From Periplaneta americana (Eukaryota; Arthropoda; Insecta; Blattodea; Blattidae): a stretch of 64,000 nt of DNA. The stretch spans positions 158,446,102-158,510,101 of the forward strand of contig NC_091132.1 of assembly GCF_040183065.1 (NCBI RefSeq), given 5' to 3'. The translations under genes and the position numbers were made by a program. The notes beneath the pieces are model-generated. The model was not told the origin of the DNA. It ran no database searches and saw nothing but the letters and a program-made list of their open reading frames with translations. Shown piece by piece: positions 10,983 through 22,510 of this stretch (the stretch's first letter is position 1; every line of letters starts with the position of its first letter).

Positions 10983-12288
10983 TTAGGTGCATTTCAAATG
11001 TTTCTTGCGTGTGTGCCGGCGTTTATGGTTCCTTAGGTTCCTCGAATCCGAAGAACACTTACCGCTATCACCACTTTTAAAAGGTTTCTCTCCCATATGC
11101 CGGCGTACATGATTCCTTATGCTCATCGAATTTGAGAAACACTTACCACAATCACCACATTTAAAAGGTTTCTCGCCTGTGTGACGGCGTTCATGGTTCT
11201 TTAGGCTCCTCATAACCAGGAAACACTTACCACAAACATCACATTTGAAAGGTAAGTCGCCTGTGTGTAGGCGTTTATGATTCCTTAAGCTACTAGAGTA
11301 CGAGAAACAATGACCACAAACACCACACTTAAAAGGTTTCTCGCCTGTGTGACTGCGTTGATGATTTCTTAGGCTAAACGACACCGAGAAGCTCTTACCA
11401 CAAACATCACATTTGTAAGGTTTCTCGCCTGTGTGCTGGCGTTCATGGTCTTTTAGGTTACCCGAAGCCGAGAAGCACTTGCCACAAAAACCACACTTGA
11501 AAGGCTTCTCGCCGGTATGACTGCGTTCATGTTTTTTTAGGACACCCGACACCGAGAAGCACTTACCACAAACATCACACTTGAAAGGTTTCTCGCCTGT
11601 GTGCTGACGTTGATGGGTTTTTAGGGTACCCGAAACCGTGAAGGCCTTACCACAAACATCACACTTAAAAGGTTTCTCGCCTGTATGACTGTGTTCATGG
11701 CTTTTTAGGTTATAAGACACCGCGAAACACTTACCACAAACATCACACTTGAAAGGTTTCTCGCCTGTGTGCAGACGTTTATGGTTTATTAGGGTACTCG
11801 AAACCGAGAAGGCCTTACCACAAACATCACACGTGAAAGGTTTCTCGCCAGTGTGCAGGCGCTTATGGTTTTTTAGGCTAATCGACAGCGAGAAGCACTT
11901 CCCACAAACATCACATTTGTAAGGCTTCTCGCCAGTGTGCCGGTGCTTATGGTGGTATAGGCTTCGGGAATTCAAGAAACACTTACCACAGTCACCACAT
12001 TTGAAAGGTTTGTCGTCTGTGTGCTGGTGTTCATGGTTCTTTAGTCTCCTCGAATCCGGGTAACACTTTCCACAAACATCACATTTCAAAGGTTTCTTCT
12101 TCAGTTTTGTCAAATTCGAGAAAGATGATTTAGGCAAGTCAAATTTCAATTGTTTCTCATCTTCACGAGTCCGCACAGGTTTGCACAAGGAACCTGAATT
12201 CGTGGGAATCTCACACACACTGTCATTCTCTTCAAGTGCAATACCGTCCAGTACTGTTGATACAGTGCTCTCGTTGGTAGCTGCAATC
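10983..12288 (-). CDS. C2H2 zinc-finger gene A, terminal exon (13 fingers, last degenerate)
   Basis: Probably a nuclear DNA-binding regulator. The exon begins after a good acceptor (tttgttcag, 12289-12297) and ends at a stop at 10983. About 65 residues of acidic and basic linker precede 12 regular C2H2 fingers of 28-residue period (C-x2-C-x12-H-x3-H) joined by TGEKPFK linkers. A thirteenth repeat reads 'SGDSGKCSSDSRNLRNHKRR': both zinc cysteines are replaced by serine, so it should not fold. Beyond the stop, to about 10855, finger-like sequence continues out of use, so the array was once longer. The first base joins the AG left by exon 15402-15484 to make the codon for R in 'SLIERIAATNE', which supports splicing. 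DNA target and expression are unknown. Confidence 0.85.
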
Positions 12289-15200
12289 CTGAACAAAATA
12301 TGCTATCAATTTATAAAATAGTCGCAACATATATTAAAACAATTATTCCATATATACATCAAAACAAACCCATTTCAGCAGGAGGTATATTGTCATTAAA
12401 GATGCATCCTTGTAAATAATTTATAACTAATGTTGCAAATATCAAAATTCTCAACAATTTGGACTTCACCTGTACAATAAATTTAGTAAGGATTACACAA
12501 CGTTGGCTTTCTGTCCAAAGTCACGTGAGAATAGGAACAATGTTTATATGACTTTTTAGCTGAACATATCTTCAGAAATAAACTCCGTAAACGAAGGTAA
12601 ATCCTCGTGAATCACCCTGTATAAACTGTTTAATTGTTAATTGTTTAGTCATTTTAAAATTTGGCAGTGAAACAGTAGTGATTGCATTTCGTAGTAAGTA
12701 TTATCAACAGTAATCTTACTAGAGGGTTTGATTTATGTAGAGAAAATCAAATCTCGAGTGGGATTTAATTGACTATTACAGGATTAGAAGAGAATATATA
12801 AAGATTAGAAGAAATAAAGCACTGTAATACAATAAGATTTTGACTTACTAGAATTCTATTTCACTAATGTTAGCTTTTCCAAAATGTTCGAAAGGAGCCA
12901 CCATTTTGAGTTGACTACCTATGCGGGAAACGATCGGGAAGCATGTTTTATAGTACCGTAAAGAATCTACGGTTTGAAATGTTGGTAAACAGAGAAACAA
13001 TTGCTAGGGAAGTGATAAAAACAAACATATGCTAGGGATGCGATAAAATTGTAGTGATCAGCAGCCACGATTGTTTGAAACAGTTCCTTTTGTAGTTTTA
13101 ATGATCAAAAGTACTATGACTTAGTAAAATTATAATAGTCATTAGAAAAATTGTATTGGTATTATGTCTAACTTGGTATTTGTTATTTGCGAATGTAAAA
13201 CAAATAATAATGCTTTCAAAGCTCTCCAACAATGTAATTTACAATTATAAAAGAATATGGACTCACTAAATAATATTTTTTCCTTTGCATTAGAGATAAA
13301 TATAGTCGTACTCAACGACATAAAAGCATTCAATGGCTCAATTGAGAGAAGTATTTGAGAAGTCTGTAGAAAATTTAAGACTTGCATACGTTACTATTGA
13401 ATGCACTATGGTTCATGAGCAGCTTCCTGAAGATCAGAGAATCACATCAGACATAAATAAGCAAAAACAAATATATAAACAAAAAAGTCTATGTATTAAT
13501 TAATAATACCATTTAATTTTATATATGGTATAGAACTACTATTAAGAGTGCAATATACAACACTTGGACAAAATTGGAATTATTTCTTCATCATTTTGTC
13601 CAGTGTGTAGTCTTTAGGAAGAAGTACATCAGAATCATTTACAGCGATGCCCAGCCCTTTCCTCTAAAACAGCGATGACATAACATTCTTTTACGTGCAC
13701 TTCTTCAACTTCATACCAGTATAGCACACGTTCAAACCTTACCTCCTCATGATACCCCTCTCCTACCCGCAGACTTAATGCTAGACGCCATAGGTAAGTA
13801 CTAATTTCATACAGGGCATCACTCTACTTCACACTAATGAGTAAAGAGCATTAAAGTCATCATCACAATATCCTCAATTACTTCATTTTTTATTTTAAAT
13901 AACAAATAAAAATTAGTTTCACAAATAATAACAATGTTCGACAGTACATATAGGAGTAACCACTTCTTCCCTTCCGTGAAACTTAACAAATTTAATTTAA
14001 GGAGTCGACAGGCAGGCAATAATTTATGCTCAATTTTAAGCACTACAACTGCTAACATAATATTACTTCATACAGAGAATGTTATATCTAAAATAAACGT
14101 TGAGCATCAAGCATGTGCTGCAGATCCTTCAAGTGACAAATATTAACGTTTGTAATATTAAAGAAAAATGTTTTTCCACAATATAAATACGCATTGGAAT
14201 TGCAACAAATAAATAATGAAATAAAAGTGAAGAAATAACTACCTATATTTACTGATCAGAATGTGCATGTATTTACATACCAGTTTGTGGTTCCTTCTTC
14301 CAATGTTTCGTGAAAGAAAATAACTCAAGTACAATGCATACTAATTTCGCCTAGAAGATTATGCTATATAATTTCACGCGCAGTACTGTTAATTTATAAG
14401 GAAATAGTCATAAAATCATAACTGTATAATATCTAAAATACTTCAATGTTTAAATAATGCTTACGTCTTATTTATATGTTTGTCTTTCGTAAAATTTTTC
14501 TAACTACATTACACATTTTTACTGCTGATTATTTTTTTGCACGACGCACCTCCTGATACTAATAACATAAACTCTCACATTTATATGATTGTGATTTTCC
14601 CTACAACTACAATTCCTTACATACTGCAACATTTTCTACATCGGTGCCTGAAAGTTGAGTAGTCGTACAATTATATGCAGTCTTTTACAGAGAAGCACAT
14701 GGCTATCCCATAACTTCAAAATCATAAATTGCTGTGCTGATTTCGTGACAGCACTACTCTAAACTCTCTATGTGTGAGAAATATTGGAGAGCAAGAGAGT
14801 TAACGGATTTATAGCTAAAAACTCTGCATTATTTAATAACAACATCAAAATGTTTGTGTGTGTGAGACAGTAGGGCCACCTGCTGAAACGAAGGATTGAG
14901 AATGTAACAGGCCACCAGGCTTAATACGGGATAAGAAGAAGAACAAGAAGATGAAATAAATAAAATAGCCAAATTAATGTCACCCAATGACTTTGTAAAA
15001 GAGATGAGCGGTTCACAGAAAAACACTTGAATGGACTGAAAATGGTATTTTATTATTTCCGTGGGAATTACAAAGATGCAAAATATAAAGAAATAGTATT
15101 AATTAAGATAAAGAGTTTCCAGACCTTGGGCTGCAATATGAGTGTGAACGCCCAATTCTTATATGTCCATCTACACTATTTGCCTGACAATCTAGGCACT

Positions 15201-15401
15201 TTTAATGAACAACTTGAAGAAAACCTTGAACAGTACTTATGGAAATGAGATATCAAGGGAAGTGGAGTGTGAATGTGATGTCTGATTATTGCTGGATGAT
15301 TCAGATAGACAGTTCTTCTGAAGGTGCTTCTAGACAGTCAAGTAAACGGAAACTTCAGACATAATGAACTTTCTATGTGAAAGCTCGCACACCACACTCA
15401 C
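12289..15401 (-). other. Intron of zinc-finger gene A
   Basis: This 3.1-kb interval lies between the terminal exon and the 83-bp exon. It is AT-rich, with no repeat or gene I can identify. Small open frames here look like chance. Confidence 0.5.
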
Positions 15402-15484
15402 CTTTCGATTAAACTATCGTTGTCCTCTGCCGTTAGTTCCATCCTTGGCTCCTCATTCATTGTGTGCAAGTCACTCTGCGTTTC
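15402..15484 (-). CDS. Zinc-finger gene A, 83-bp acidic exon
   Basis: Bounded by an acceptor (tatttttag) and a consensus donor (gtgagtgtgg). It encodes 'ETQSDLHTMNEEPRMELT' followed by 'AEDNDSLIE' and leaves two bases (AG) that complete a codon with the terminal exon. It begins in phase 0, matching the phase at which both 138-bp exons end. I recall similar acidic 'EEPRMELTAED' segments between linker and finger exons in cockroach zinc-finger proteins; that memory is unchecked. Confidence 0.75.
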
Positions 15485-16084
15485 CTAAAAATACAGAAGT
15501 AACAAAAGAAAAACATAGCATAATTTACATTAACAAAAGCACACCGAAATTCGTATTACACCTAGTAGAATTAGATAATAGAAGACAATTCTTGGGGCAG
15601 ATTTTTCGTGGGGTAACTATTTTCCTTACAGATCTGCGTTTTTGAACCTTTTCCAACATGTAAAACACAAAGGTGTAATTTAAAATCCAGCAGCACACTC
15701 ATATAAACTAAGGCTTTCCCCAAGCAAGACGGGAATTTTGACGCTTTTAGAAGGGAACAGATACTATAAAAAGCAAAAAAGTGAGATAAATATATATGCA
15801 TTCATAAACAAAATAAAATATCTTAAATTTTATATGACTTATTTTTAGTAACATACTGAGGAATGATAATATGTTGAATAGTGAAGAGGCGCATGGTACA
15901 AAAGACGTTGAGAACAAAAACAAAATATATGTTATTCAGAAACTAAACTAACACAACTTTTGTATTATTCTTTGTGAAGTTTATGATAGAAATGCAAAAT
16001 TTAATGACAGAAATTATTTCAATGCAATAGCAGTGTCAAACTTATGGTATTACGCATATTTTCTTAATTTTATATTTCGGAGAT
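15485..16084. other. Intron sequence, nothing recognised
   Basis: AT-rich interval inside gene A, upstream of a LINE fragment, with no gene or repeat seen. Confidence 0.4.
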
Positions 16085-17275
16085 ACGAAAATATACAAAT
16101 AAGATCTTAAGAAACAAATTATGGAAAATATTATATGAAGAAGGATATCCCAAACATTTGATAAATATCATAAAAAGCTTATAAGAGACAAAAATATTGA
16201 TAAGAGTAGGTAATCAGATAAGCAATGCAGTAATAGTAAACCAAGGTGTGAAGCAAGGTTGCTCACTATCTCCAACATTATTTAATATATACCTCAATAA
16301 AGCCATAGAAGAATGGCAGAATAAAACATCATTTGGTATAAATTTAGGAACAATTGTATTAAATACAATGCTTTTTTCCGATGATCAAATATTGATCGCA
16401 GACAGTGGCGTATACTGGTTAAAGGGTTTGGGCTACCGCTGGCCCTATTATTACACAAAATATATCTAACAAATACTTTAATTTTAATTACTATGGTAAA
16501 ACTAATAATACAAAATTATTACATTATGTTATACAGTATTATAAACTTTTTCTTTTGTAATTTCCGGTAGCCCGCAAAATACGCCCCTGATCGCAGAGTC
16601 TGAGGATGATGTACAAATGGCAACTGACCAGCTCCAGCTAATAACAGAAGGATATAATCTAAAAATTTCTAATAACAAAACTAAAATGGGCTTAACCATA
16701 GGCGATGTAAAATAGTTATTAATCAAGGAACTACAGAACAGATATCTTCTTTTAACTACTTAGGCTGCAATATATCTTATTTGGGTAAACAGGATATTAA
16801 TAATAAGTTGAACAAATTCCAACAGATATGTGGAACAATAAGAAGAACTTTAAGAAATAAAACACAGCGCTCAACACAATTAAAATTTTACAAAACCCTA
16901 GTAGTTCCATTATTAACTTACAGCTCAGAAAACTGGTCATTAAATCGTGCATCAAAAAGAAAAATTGAAGTAAGCGAAATGAAGGTCCTACGAGGTGTTG
17001 CCAGTTATACTTTATTGGATCATCAAAGAAATGAAAAGATCCGACAATTATTAAATATTTTTAATTTACAAGAAAAGATTAAAAATCAGAAACAAAATTG
17101 GTGCCAACATATTACAAGAATGACTAATGACAGATTACCAAAACAAATTATGGATTATGCACCAATAGGATATAGAAATGTCGGAAGACCGAAAATAAGA
17201 TGGACAGATGATTTAAACCTTGAAGACGGAACAGGCCAATAGGTCATATCCCTGTAGCTGAAGAAGAAGAAGAAG
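16085..17275 (+). mobile_element. 5'-truncated LINE (RTE-like) fragment in a gene A intron
   Basis: The reverse transcriptase core 'NQGVKQGCSLSPTLFNIYL' lies near 16240, followed by 'MLFSDDQILIADS', where the usual (Y/F)xDD catalytic box reads FSDD. After a 187-bp MITE insertion the frame resumes with 'DSEDDVQMATDQLQLI', 'FNYLGCNIS' and the C-terminal 'GYRNVGRPKIRWTDDL', with 'HITRMTNDRLPKQ' just before it. This tail is typical of RTE-like and related insect LINEs. It ends in a GAA-repeat tail at about 17261-17277. It is antisense to gene A, 5'-truncated, and broken by the MITE and a few frame changes. Confidence 0.8.
16403..16589. mobile_element. hAT-type MITE, copy 1 (187 bp)
   Basis: Termini CAGTGGCGTAT and ATACGCCCCTG are inverted. 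A perfect 8-bp target duplication ATCGCAGA (16395-16402 and 16590-16597) flanks it, cutting the LINE reverse transcriptase frame. The same element recurs at 39168-39371 and 41260-41454 in the opposite orientation. Confidence 0.9.
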
Positions 17276-18170
17276 AAAAATACAATATTACTACATGTTT
17301 TGATCAGATATCTAAGGCAGGAAACATTTTAATTTCACAAAAGCAAGTAAAACACGATATATTTTAAGGTTGGCACTTCCTAATCTGGTTACTCTAGATG
17401 CAAATCAATCATTCTCTTCTCTGCTGCTCGCACATCTACACTTTGACTTGTGCCATGATTTATATTCTCCGGCACACTAGTGGGTCGTTTGAGTATGCCA
17501 TGGCACACTAGTGGAAAATGGCTGTTGTAGAGTAAATATTTAATTATTTATAATTGCAGAAATTATCTATGAAGGAATAATTCAATTTCTAGTCACGAAT
17601 TTGATGAACTTTGTAAGTGGTTTATATTACAACATTTTTACAACTGCAATGGCTATCCAGTGTCCCAGTGAAGTCAGCAAAATGTTATACGGTTCAGCAC
17701 TGAAAGTTAACCGCACTTGCTCTCAATGGGTTAAGGGATAACACCTGATAAAGCTTCAAACAGGTAACTTGTCGAAACCAGTATCTGGACACCAATATGC
17801 TACTTTCACTATCAGACGTGCTAATTGTAACTCCATACGTTTGAACGAAATTGGTACAATCCCCATTTTTCTGACAATGTCTAATATCATGTCATCGTAT
17901 GACCTCAAATTTTTACATTACAAGGTATATAATGATTCGATTGAGTTTGCTTTCGATAGCACTTCTGTGCTTATTATATTTTCTTCCAGTTAAGCTCCAT
18001 AATTTTTATCAGGCAAAATCATGAAGCATTCGATTATACTAAAGCTCCAGTACATAAGGATTCCTTTGCTATGATAATAGTGATCATTATATTGTAGAGA
18101 AAAAGTCCGTTAGAAAATTCGTTGAACAATTTTGTAAACTTCATAACTTTCCCGAGAATTTTAACTAAGT
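17276..18170. other. Mostly unrecognised; a weak Penelope-like motif
   Basis: The 13-bp word GGCACACTAGTGG occurs twice about 40 bp apart (near 17471 and 17507). Around 17733-17775 the sequence CCTGATAAAGC...GTCGAAACC resembles the ends of Penelope-like elements but has a poor stem. There is no supported gene. Confidence 0.3.
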
Positions 18171-18713
18171 TGGAGTGTAGTCATAAGAAGTAAAGGAAAT
18201 TCAAATAATACATGATTTATTTCTACTGATTTTAAAATTGGCAAAATGAAGTTATTAATTTTACGTTTTTCTAACTGTATTAAAATTAAATGCACTTGAC
18301 TTAAAGAATAAGAGTAAATAAAACACACAGCAGTGTCATGCCTGCCATATCTGCACATATATATCACAACATTTTGCAAAATTTAGAACTTACTTGCAAT
18401 ACACTCAAAATCAGCTATAAATTTATCGTAAAGTTAGAAAGTATCTTCTCTCTATGGATAAGATAATATTCTACAAAAGACACATTGCAAATACGTGAAT
18501 AATTAAAAACAAAAAGGTGAAAACATGAAATCCAGCATTAGTTCTCTGCAAAATGACATATCTTGTAACAGTAAACAGTGATAAGTGTATTTTTCTCTAT
18601 CATAAAGTAAAAGGCAATGCAAATAATGTTGCAAAGAGGTACTGTCTGTGGCAATCAAAATACAAGATAAACATTGGAAGTAGAACACAGTGCATTCCTT
18701 ATGCACCACTCAC

Positions 18714-18851
18714 CTCTGGTTCACGTTTCACCACAGGGAATGATATTGGCACTGGATCTTCCTCAAATTTTATCTCTGATATGAGATCAGGGTTCTGGTT
18801 CACATATTCGTATTTTATACCAGTCACATGCTGATCCAAGATATTCTGTTC
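18714..18851 (-). CDS. Zinc-finger gene A, 138-bp linker exon, copy 1
   Basis: Exactly 46 codons between an acceptor (gtattacag) and a donor (gtgagtgg), phase 0 at both ends, so it can be skipped or included without changing frame. It encodes 'HVTGIKYEYVNQNPDLIS' followed by 'EIKFEEDPVPISFPVVK'. This is an acidic/hydrophobic linker lying N-terminal to the fingers in this family, and no known domain is evident. It is 46/46 codons alignable with the copy at 20329-20466. Whether both copies enter one transcript or are alternatives cannot be told from the sequence. Confidence 0.75.
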
Positions 18852-20328
18852 CTGTAATACAAAGAGACGTCTTAAATGAGTAATTTATTACTGGGCGTTT
18901 GAAGACGACTACTAACATCACAAGCTGCTCTCTATATATCTGCATGCAACAGCTTGGCATTACAAGGAATGGGGCAGGATTCATGATCAAATGCATATTT
19001 TTCATGCAGAAGCATTTTTAGACATGTTATGTATGTCTGTAGTAATACGAAAAGCAAATCGTGCACATTTCTGCCATTCCTACATATAATTTACTATTGT
19101 GCATATATTGTAGCATATTTTCAAGGTTGTATTGGAATAAACCCAAAATTTGAGTTGTTTTGCAAAAGAAAAAAAAGAAAATAAAACAATAAGACTTTTG
19201 TTGACCGTACTGGATGGATAGAAAATACTTATGTATGAAGTGAAACTATGATAAAACTTCACTGCCTGCTTTTGGGCCACTGAACTACTGCACAAAAAGA
19301 CACACTCCCAAACATTCCTACCTACCTGATTCTAACACCCCTACCCTCCACTATTTTATAAGTTTCACTTATTCTGAGTTAGCACACTAGCAGCATTTTG
19401 TTTCGTACCTGCAAGTACTCAAACATTACACCACTGAGCCACCACACAGTTCGACAACAAGCATATCGCAATATCCTTTCGACATGTATGAGTGGGGAAA
19501 ATTAAAAACGTCTATTTCTAATAATTTGAAGATTTACCAACTGAAGTTTTTAACTTTACGTTTCTCTAGCTATAATAAAATTGAATGCATTTCATTGACA
19601 GAAAAACGTACGTAAAATACACAATACATTGATATATGTACATGTCTATATGCATTGGAACATTTTGCAAAATTTAGAGCACCTTCTGCAATTCAATTAA
19701 ATAAGCCCCACAATTTACTGTAAAGTTAAAAAATATTTTTTCTATATATACTGGCAGCATGTTGTACTAGAAAAGACATATACCAGTAATGTAAATACTT
19801 TAAACGAATGGGCCAGGGTGATAATATGCATGCATATATGTACGGAAAAATCAATATAATCATTTTAAAATCGTAAAACGCATCCAGAATTTTAGACAAA
19901 AACATAGAGAAAACAAAAATAAATCAAGTCAAGTACAACACATTATCAAAATAATCCCACAGTCTAGTATATACAGTTACAAAGCTTAAGTTATAAGGTT
20001 GCTAGGAACAATAGACTGTGCAGGTATTATTTCGCATTGTCTGTAATGAGGCGATAGTAGCGATCCTAGTGGTTAGCAGCTATCTATGGTTGCATATTTA
20101 TTACATATTGAATTCGTGACTTTATGTACTAGACTGTGATACTACACTGTGGGAATGTGTATCAATGGCAACCATTACGAGTAAGTATAGCGAGCAATTT
20201 CGTTCTGCCACTATCACATATTAAAACGCGCTGCAAGTACTGCTGTAAAGAGACAGTGTCCGTTACAATGAACATACAAGATAACACTGGAAGAAGAACA
20301 CATATTGCATTCTTTGTGCTGCACTCAC

Positions 20329-20466
20329 CTCTGGTTCACGTTTCACCACAGGAAAAGAAATTGTCTCGGGATCCTTCTGAACTTTTACCTCAGATGTGAG
20401 ATCTTGGCTGTGGTCCTCATATTCCTCCTTTATACCAGTCACATGCTTATACACAGGATTCCGTTC
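20329..20466 (-). CDS. Zinc-finger gene A, 138-bp linker exon, copy 2
   Basis: Same architecture as copy 1: acceptor gtactgcag, donor gtgagtgc, 46 codons, phase 0-0. It encodes 'HVTGIKEEYEDHSQDLTS' followed by 'EVKVQKDPETISFPVVK' and ends in the same 'REPE'. Both exon copies keep open frames and splice sites while the flanking introns have drifted, which suggests both were kept by selection. No initiating exon was found upstream within the window. Confidence 0.75.
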
Positions 20467-21393
20467 CTGCAGTACAAAGAGACGTCTTAAATGACCAATT
20501 TATTACAGGGTGTCAGAAGACGACTTCTAACTTTACAAGTTGTTCTGTATATGTCCGCATGCCGCAGTCTAATCATAACCCACAGCATGTGCAAATGCAT
20601 ATTTTCATGCAAAAACATTTGTTATACATGTTATTAACGTCTGTGATGATGAATACGCAAAGCTAACTGTGCATAAGTTTTTTTAAAATTTCGGCAATTA
20701 ATGCATATAATATATTATTGTGCATTATATTGTAGCATATAGGTATATTCTTCATTATGATAGATTTGCAAACAATATTTGCGCAGTTAAAAAAAAAAAA
20801 AAGACTTTGGATTTTTCTCTAGTCAGAACATAGTACGTTTTGGTTGACTGCTATCGATGGCTAGAAATTCCTTGTATTTGATGGGAAATTGTGAAAAAAC
20901 CACCACTGTCTACTTTCCTTCCATTGAACTTCCGCACAAAAGAAAATAATCTCAAACATCGCTACCTCCCTGACTCTAACACCCCTATTCTCCTTTTCTA
21001 TCTTTGACCTGCCAAAAGCTGCAAAATTATTGAGAAGAGAGTTTTACACAGATAAAAAGAAAAAAAATGAATTCGTGTCCTTAGGCATAAAGACCTACAC
21101 TGCGGGAATGTCTAGCTTGGTAACCATTAAGAATAAGGTGTAATCTGCAATTTCGTTTACAAATTTTACCTATAAAACCAGATACCAGTTCAAAGTTAGA
21201 CTTCGCTAAAACATTACATAAATAATAAATAGGCTACATAGTTATCAGAATTCTTCTATCTCTAACATATAGTAAAAAGCGGATCCCTAAAAAGCAGTGC
21301 AACAAAACTGTTGATAGGATGTAGTGCCTATAGTAATCAAAATAAAATATAAACTCAGGAAGAACACCAGTGCATTCATTGCGCTCCACTCAC

Positions 21394-21492
21394 CACTGGT
21401 TCATGTTTCACCATATTGAATGAAATTGGCATCGGATCTTCATCAACTTCCACCTCAGACGTGAGAGCATGTCCCTGGTCCACACATTCTTC
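21394..21492 (-). pseudogene. Truncated third copy of the linker exon
   Basis: The 3' two thirds of the exon survive, with an apparent donor (gtgagtgg). They encode 'EECVDQGHALTSEVEVDE' and 'DPMPISFNMVKHEPV'. The acceptor and the 'HVTGIK' start are missing, and the homology stops at about 21492. It is probably not spliced in. Confidence 0.65.
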
Positions 21493-22175
21493 CGAATAAT
21501 AAGACATCTATGCGTAGGCTTACGTATAGCAACTCTGTCGTTATATTTTTGTATGCACTGGCTCCTTCATCGTTACGATAAAAGGAAGGTCAGGGCACAC
21601 TAAATCCTTTACGAAATATTTTCAAGGCGGCCGTGTTCAGACAGATGATTGAGGTTCAGAACGGTTGTAATTCAAAGTTTATTCCTCATTGTAAATAATT
21701 TTAGCATTATTAATTTTCTTCTAATATTACTTATTGATACTAATTAATAGTAACTAGTCGGGGCTCAACTGCAGTATTTGTCCCGCTATGCTGTAACATC
21801 TGGAGTGCCAACATATTTCTAGCGCTTTTTGCGCTACCAACCTTAGCTCATCTGCCTCCACTGTAATGAAAATTGTTACTTATGCCAATCTTCCTCTCGA
21901 TAAAAACCTAAGGCCTGTTACACACTATACCGAGAGATGTGTAATGTGAAATGTGTGCCAAGAAATGCGCGAGCGAGGCGAGACAGCTTTGTCCACACCG
22001 TTGCTTACGAGATTACGTAAGCAACGAATCGAACCGTTGCTCGAACCAAGAGTACAGAATAGAAAATAGTTGCAGGTGTCGCGCGGTAGCCATCTTAATT
22101 TAACCTATCATTGTATTTTCATGGTGTAGTTGTGTTGTTTTAATTTTTTTGAGTAATATTTTGATAAATTTAAAT

Positions 22176-22510
22176 ATGTCGATCCGGTGTGCTGAATGGC
22201 AGAGGGAATAAGGAGTCCAAGAACTTACCTGGAATAACTTATCATAGGTATGTATGAGAGAGTAATGACATATACGTAAATATCCGGAGTTGTTGTCGTC
22301 TGTAGTTTATTAATATTTAAATTTATCTTGTGTTACAGCTTTCGAAAGGATCCTGAGGTTGAAGCTGTTCGGACACCTCGTGTTGTCGCAGCACAATTTG
22401 TTCCAGTCACTTCAGGGAGGAGGATATGGATCGCACGACCTTATCATATATGTATCAGAAAGGGGGCTGTGCTGTATATATTTGCACCCTGAAGAACCAA
22501 AGGTTAATTA
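22176..22510 (+). pseudogene. THAP-domain exon pair, P-transposase type
   Basis: Exon 1 (22176-22247) begins MSIRCA and ends in 'PGITYHS' just at a donor (gtatgt). A 91-bp intron ends in ttgtgttacag, and exon 2 continues 'FRKDPEVEAVRTPRVVAAQF'. Joined, the junction gives ITYHS-FRKDPEV, matching the THAP core pattern 'I(S/T)FHRFPKDPE'. THAP domains are C2CH zinc-binding DNA-recognition modules found at the N-terminus of P-element transposases and derived host proteins. The start of exon 1 is out of frame with its end and the second exon soon meets a stop, so this is broken. Just downstream, 22679-22888 reads as a short basic coding-like stretch. Confidence 0.6.

Larger units (their letters stand above)
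18170..21500. repeat. Tandem segmental duplication carrying a zinc-finger linker exon (2 full units and 1 partial)
   Basis: The exons at 18714 and 20329 lie 1615 bp apart, and intron sequence on both sides is recognisably duplicated. An example is CAAAGAGACGTCTTAAATGA after each acceptor, and CTAACACCCCTA at about 19334 and 20978. A third, shortened unit holds only the remnant at 21394-21492. Divergence between units is considerable, so the duplication is not recent. Confidence 0.8.

Noticed and set aside
17733-17775. Possible hammerhead core CTGATAA...GAAACC
   Set aside because: The invariant G of CTGANGA is missing and the putative stem has only about three pairs.
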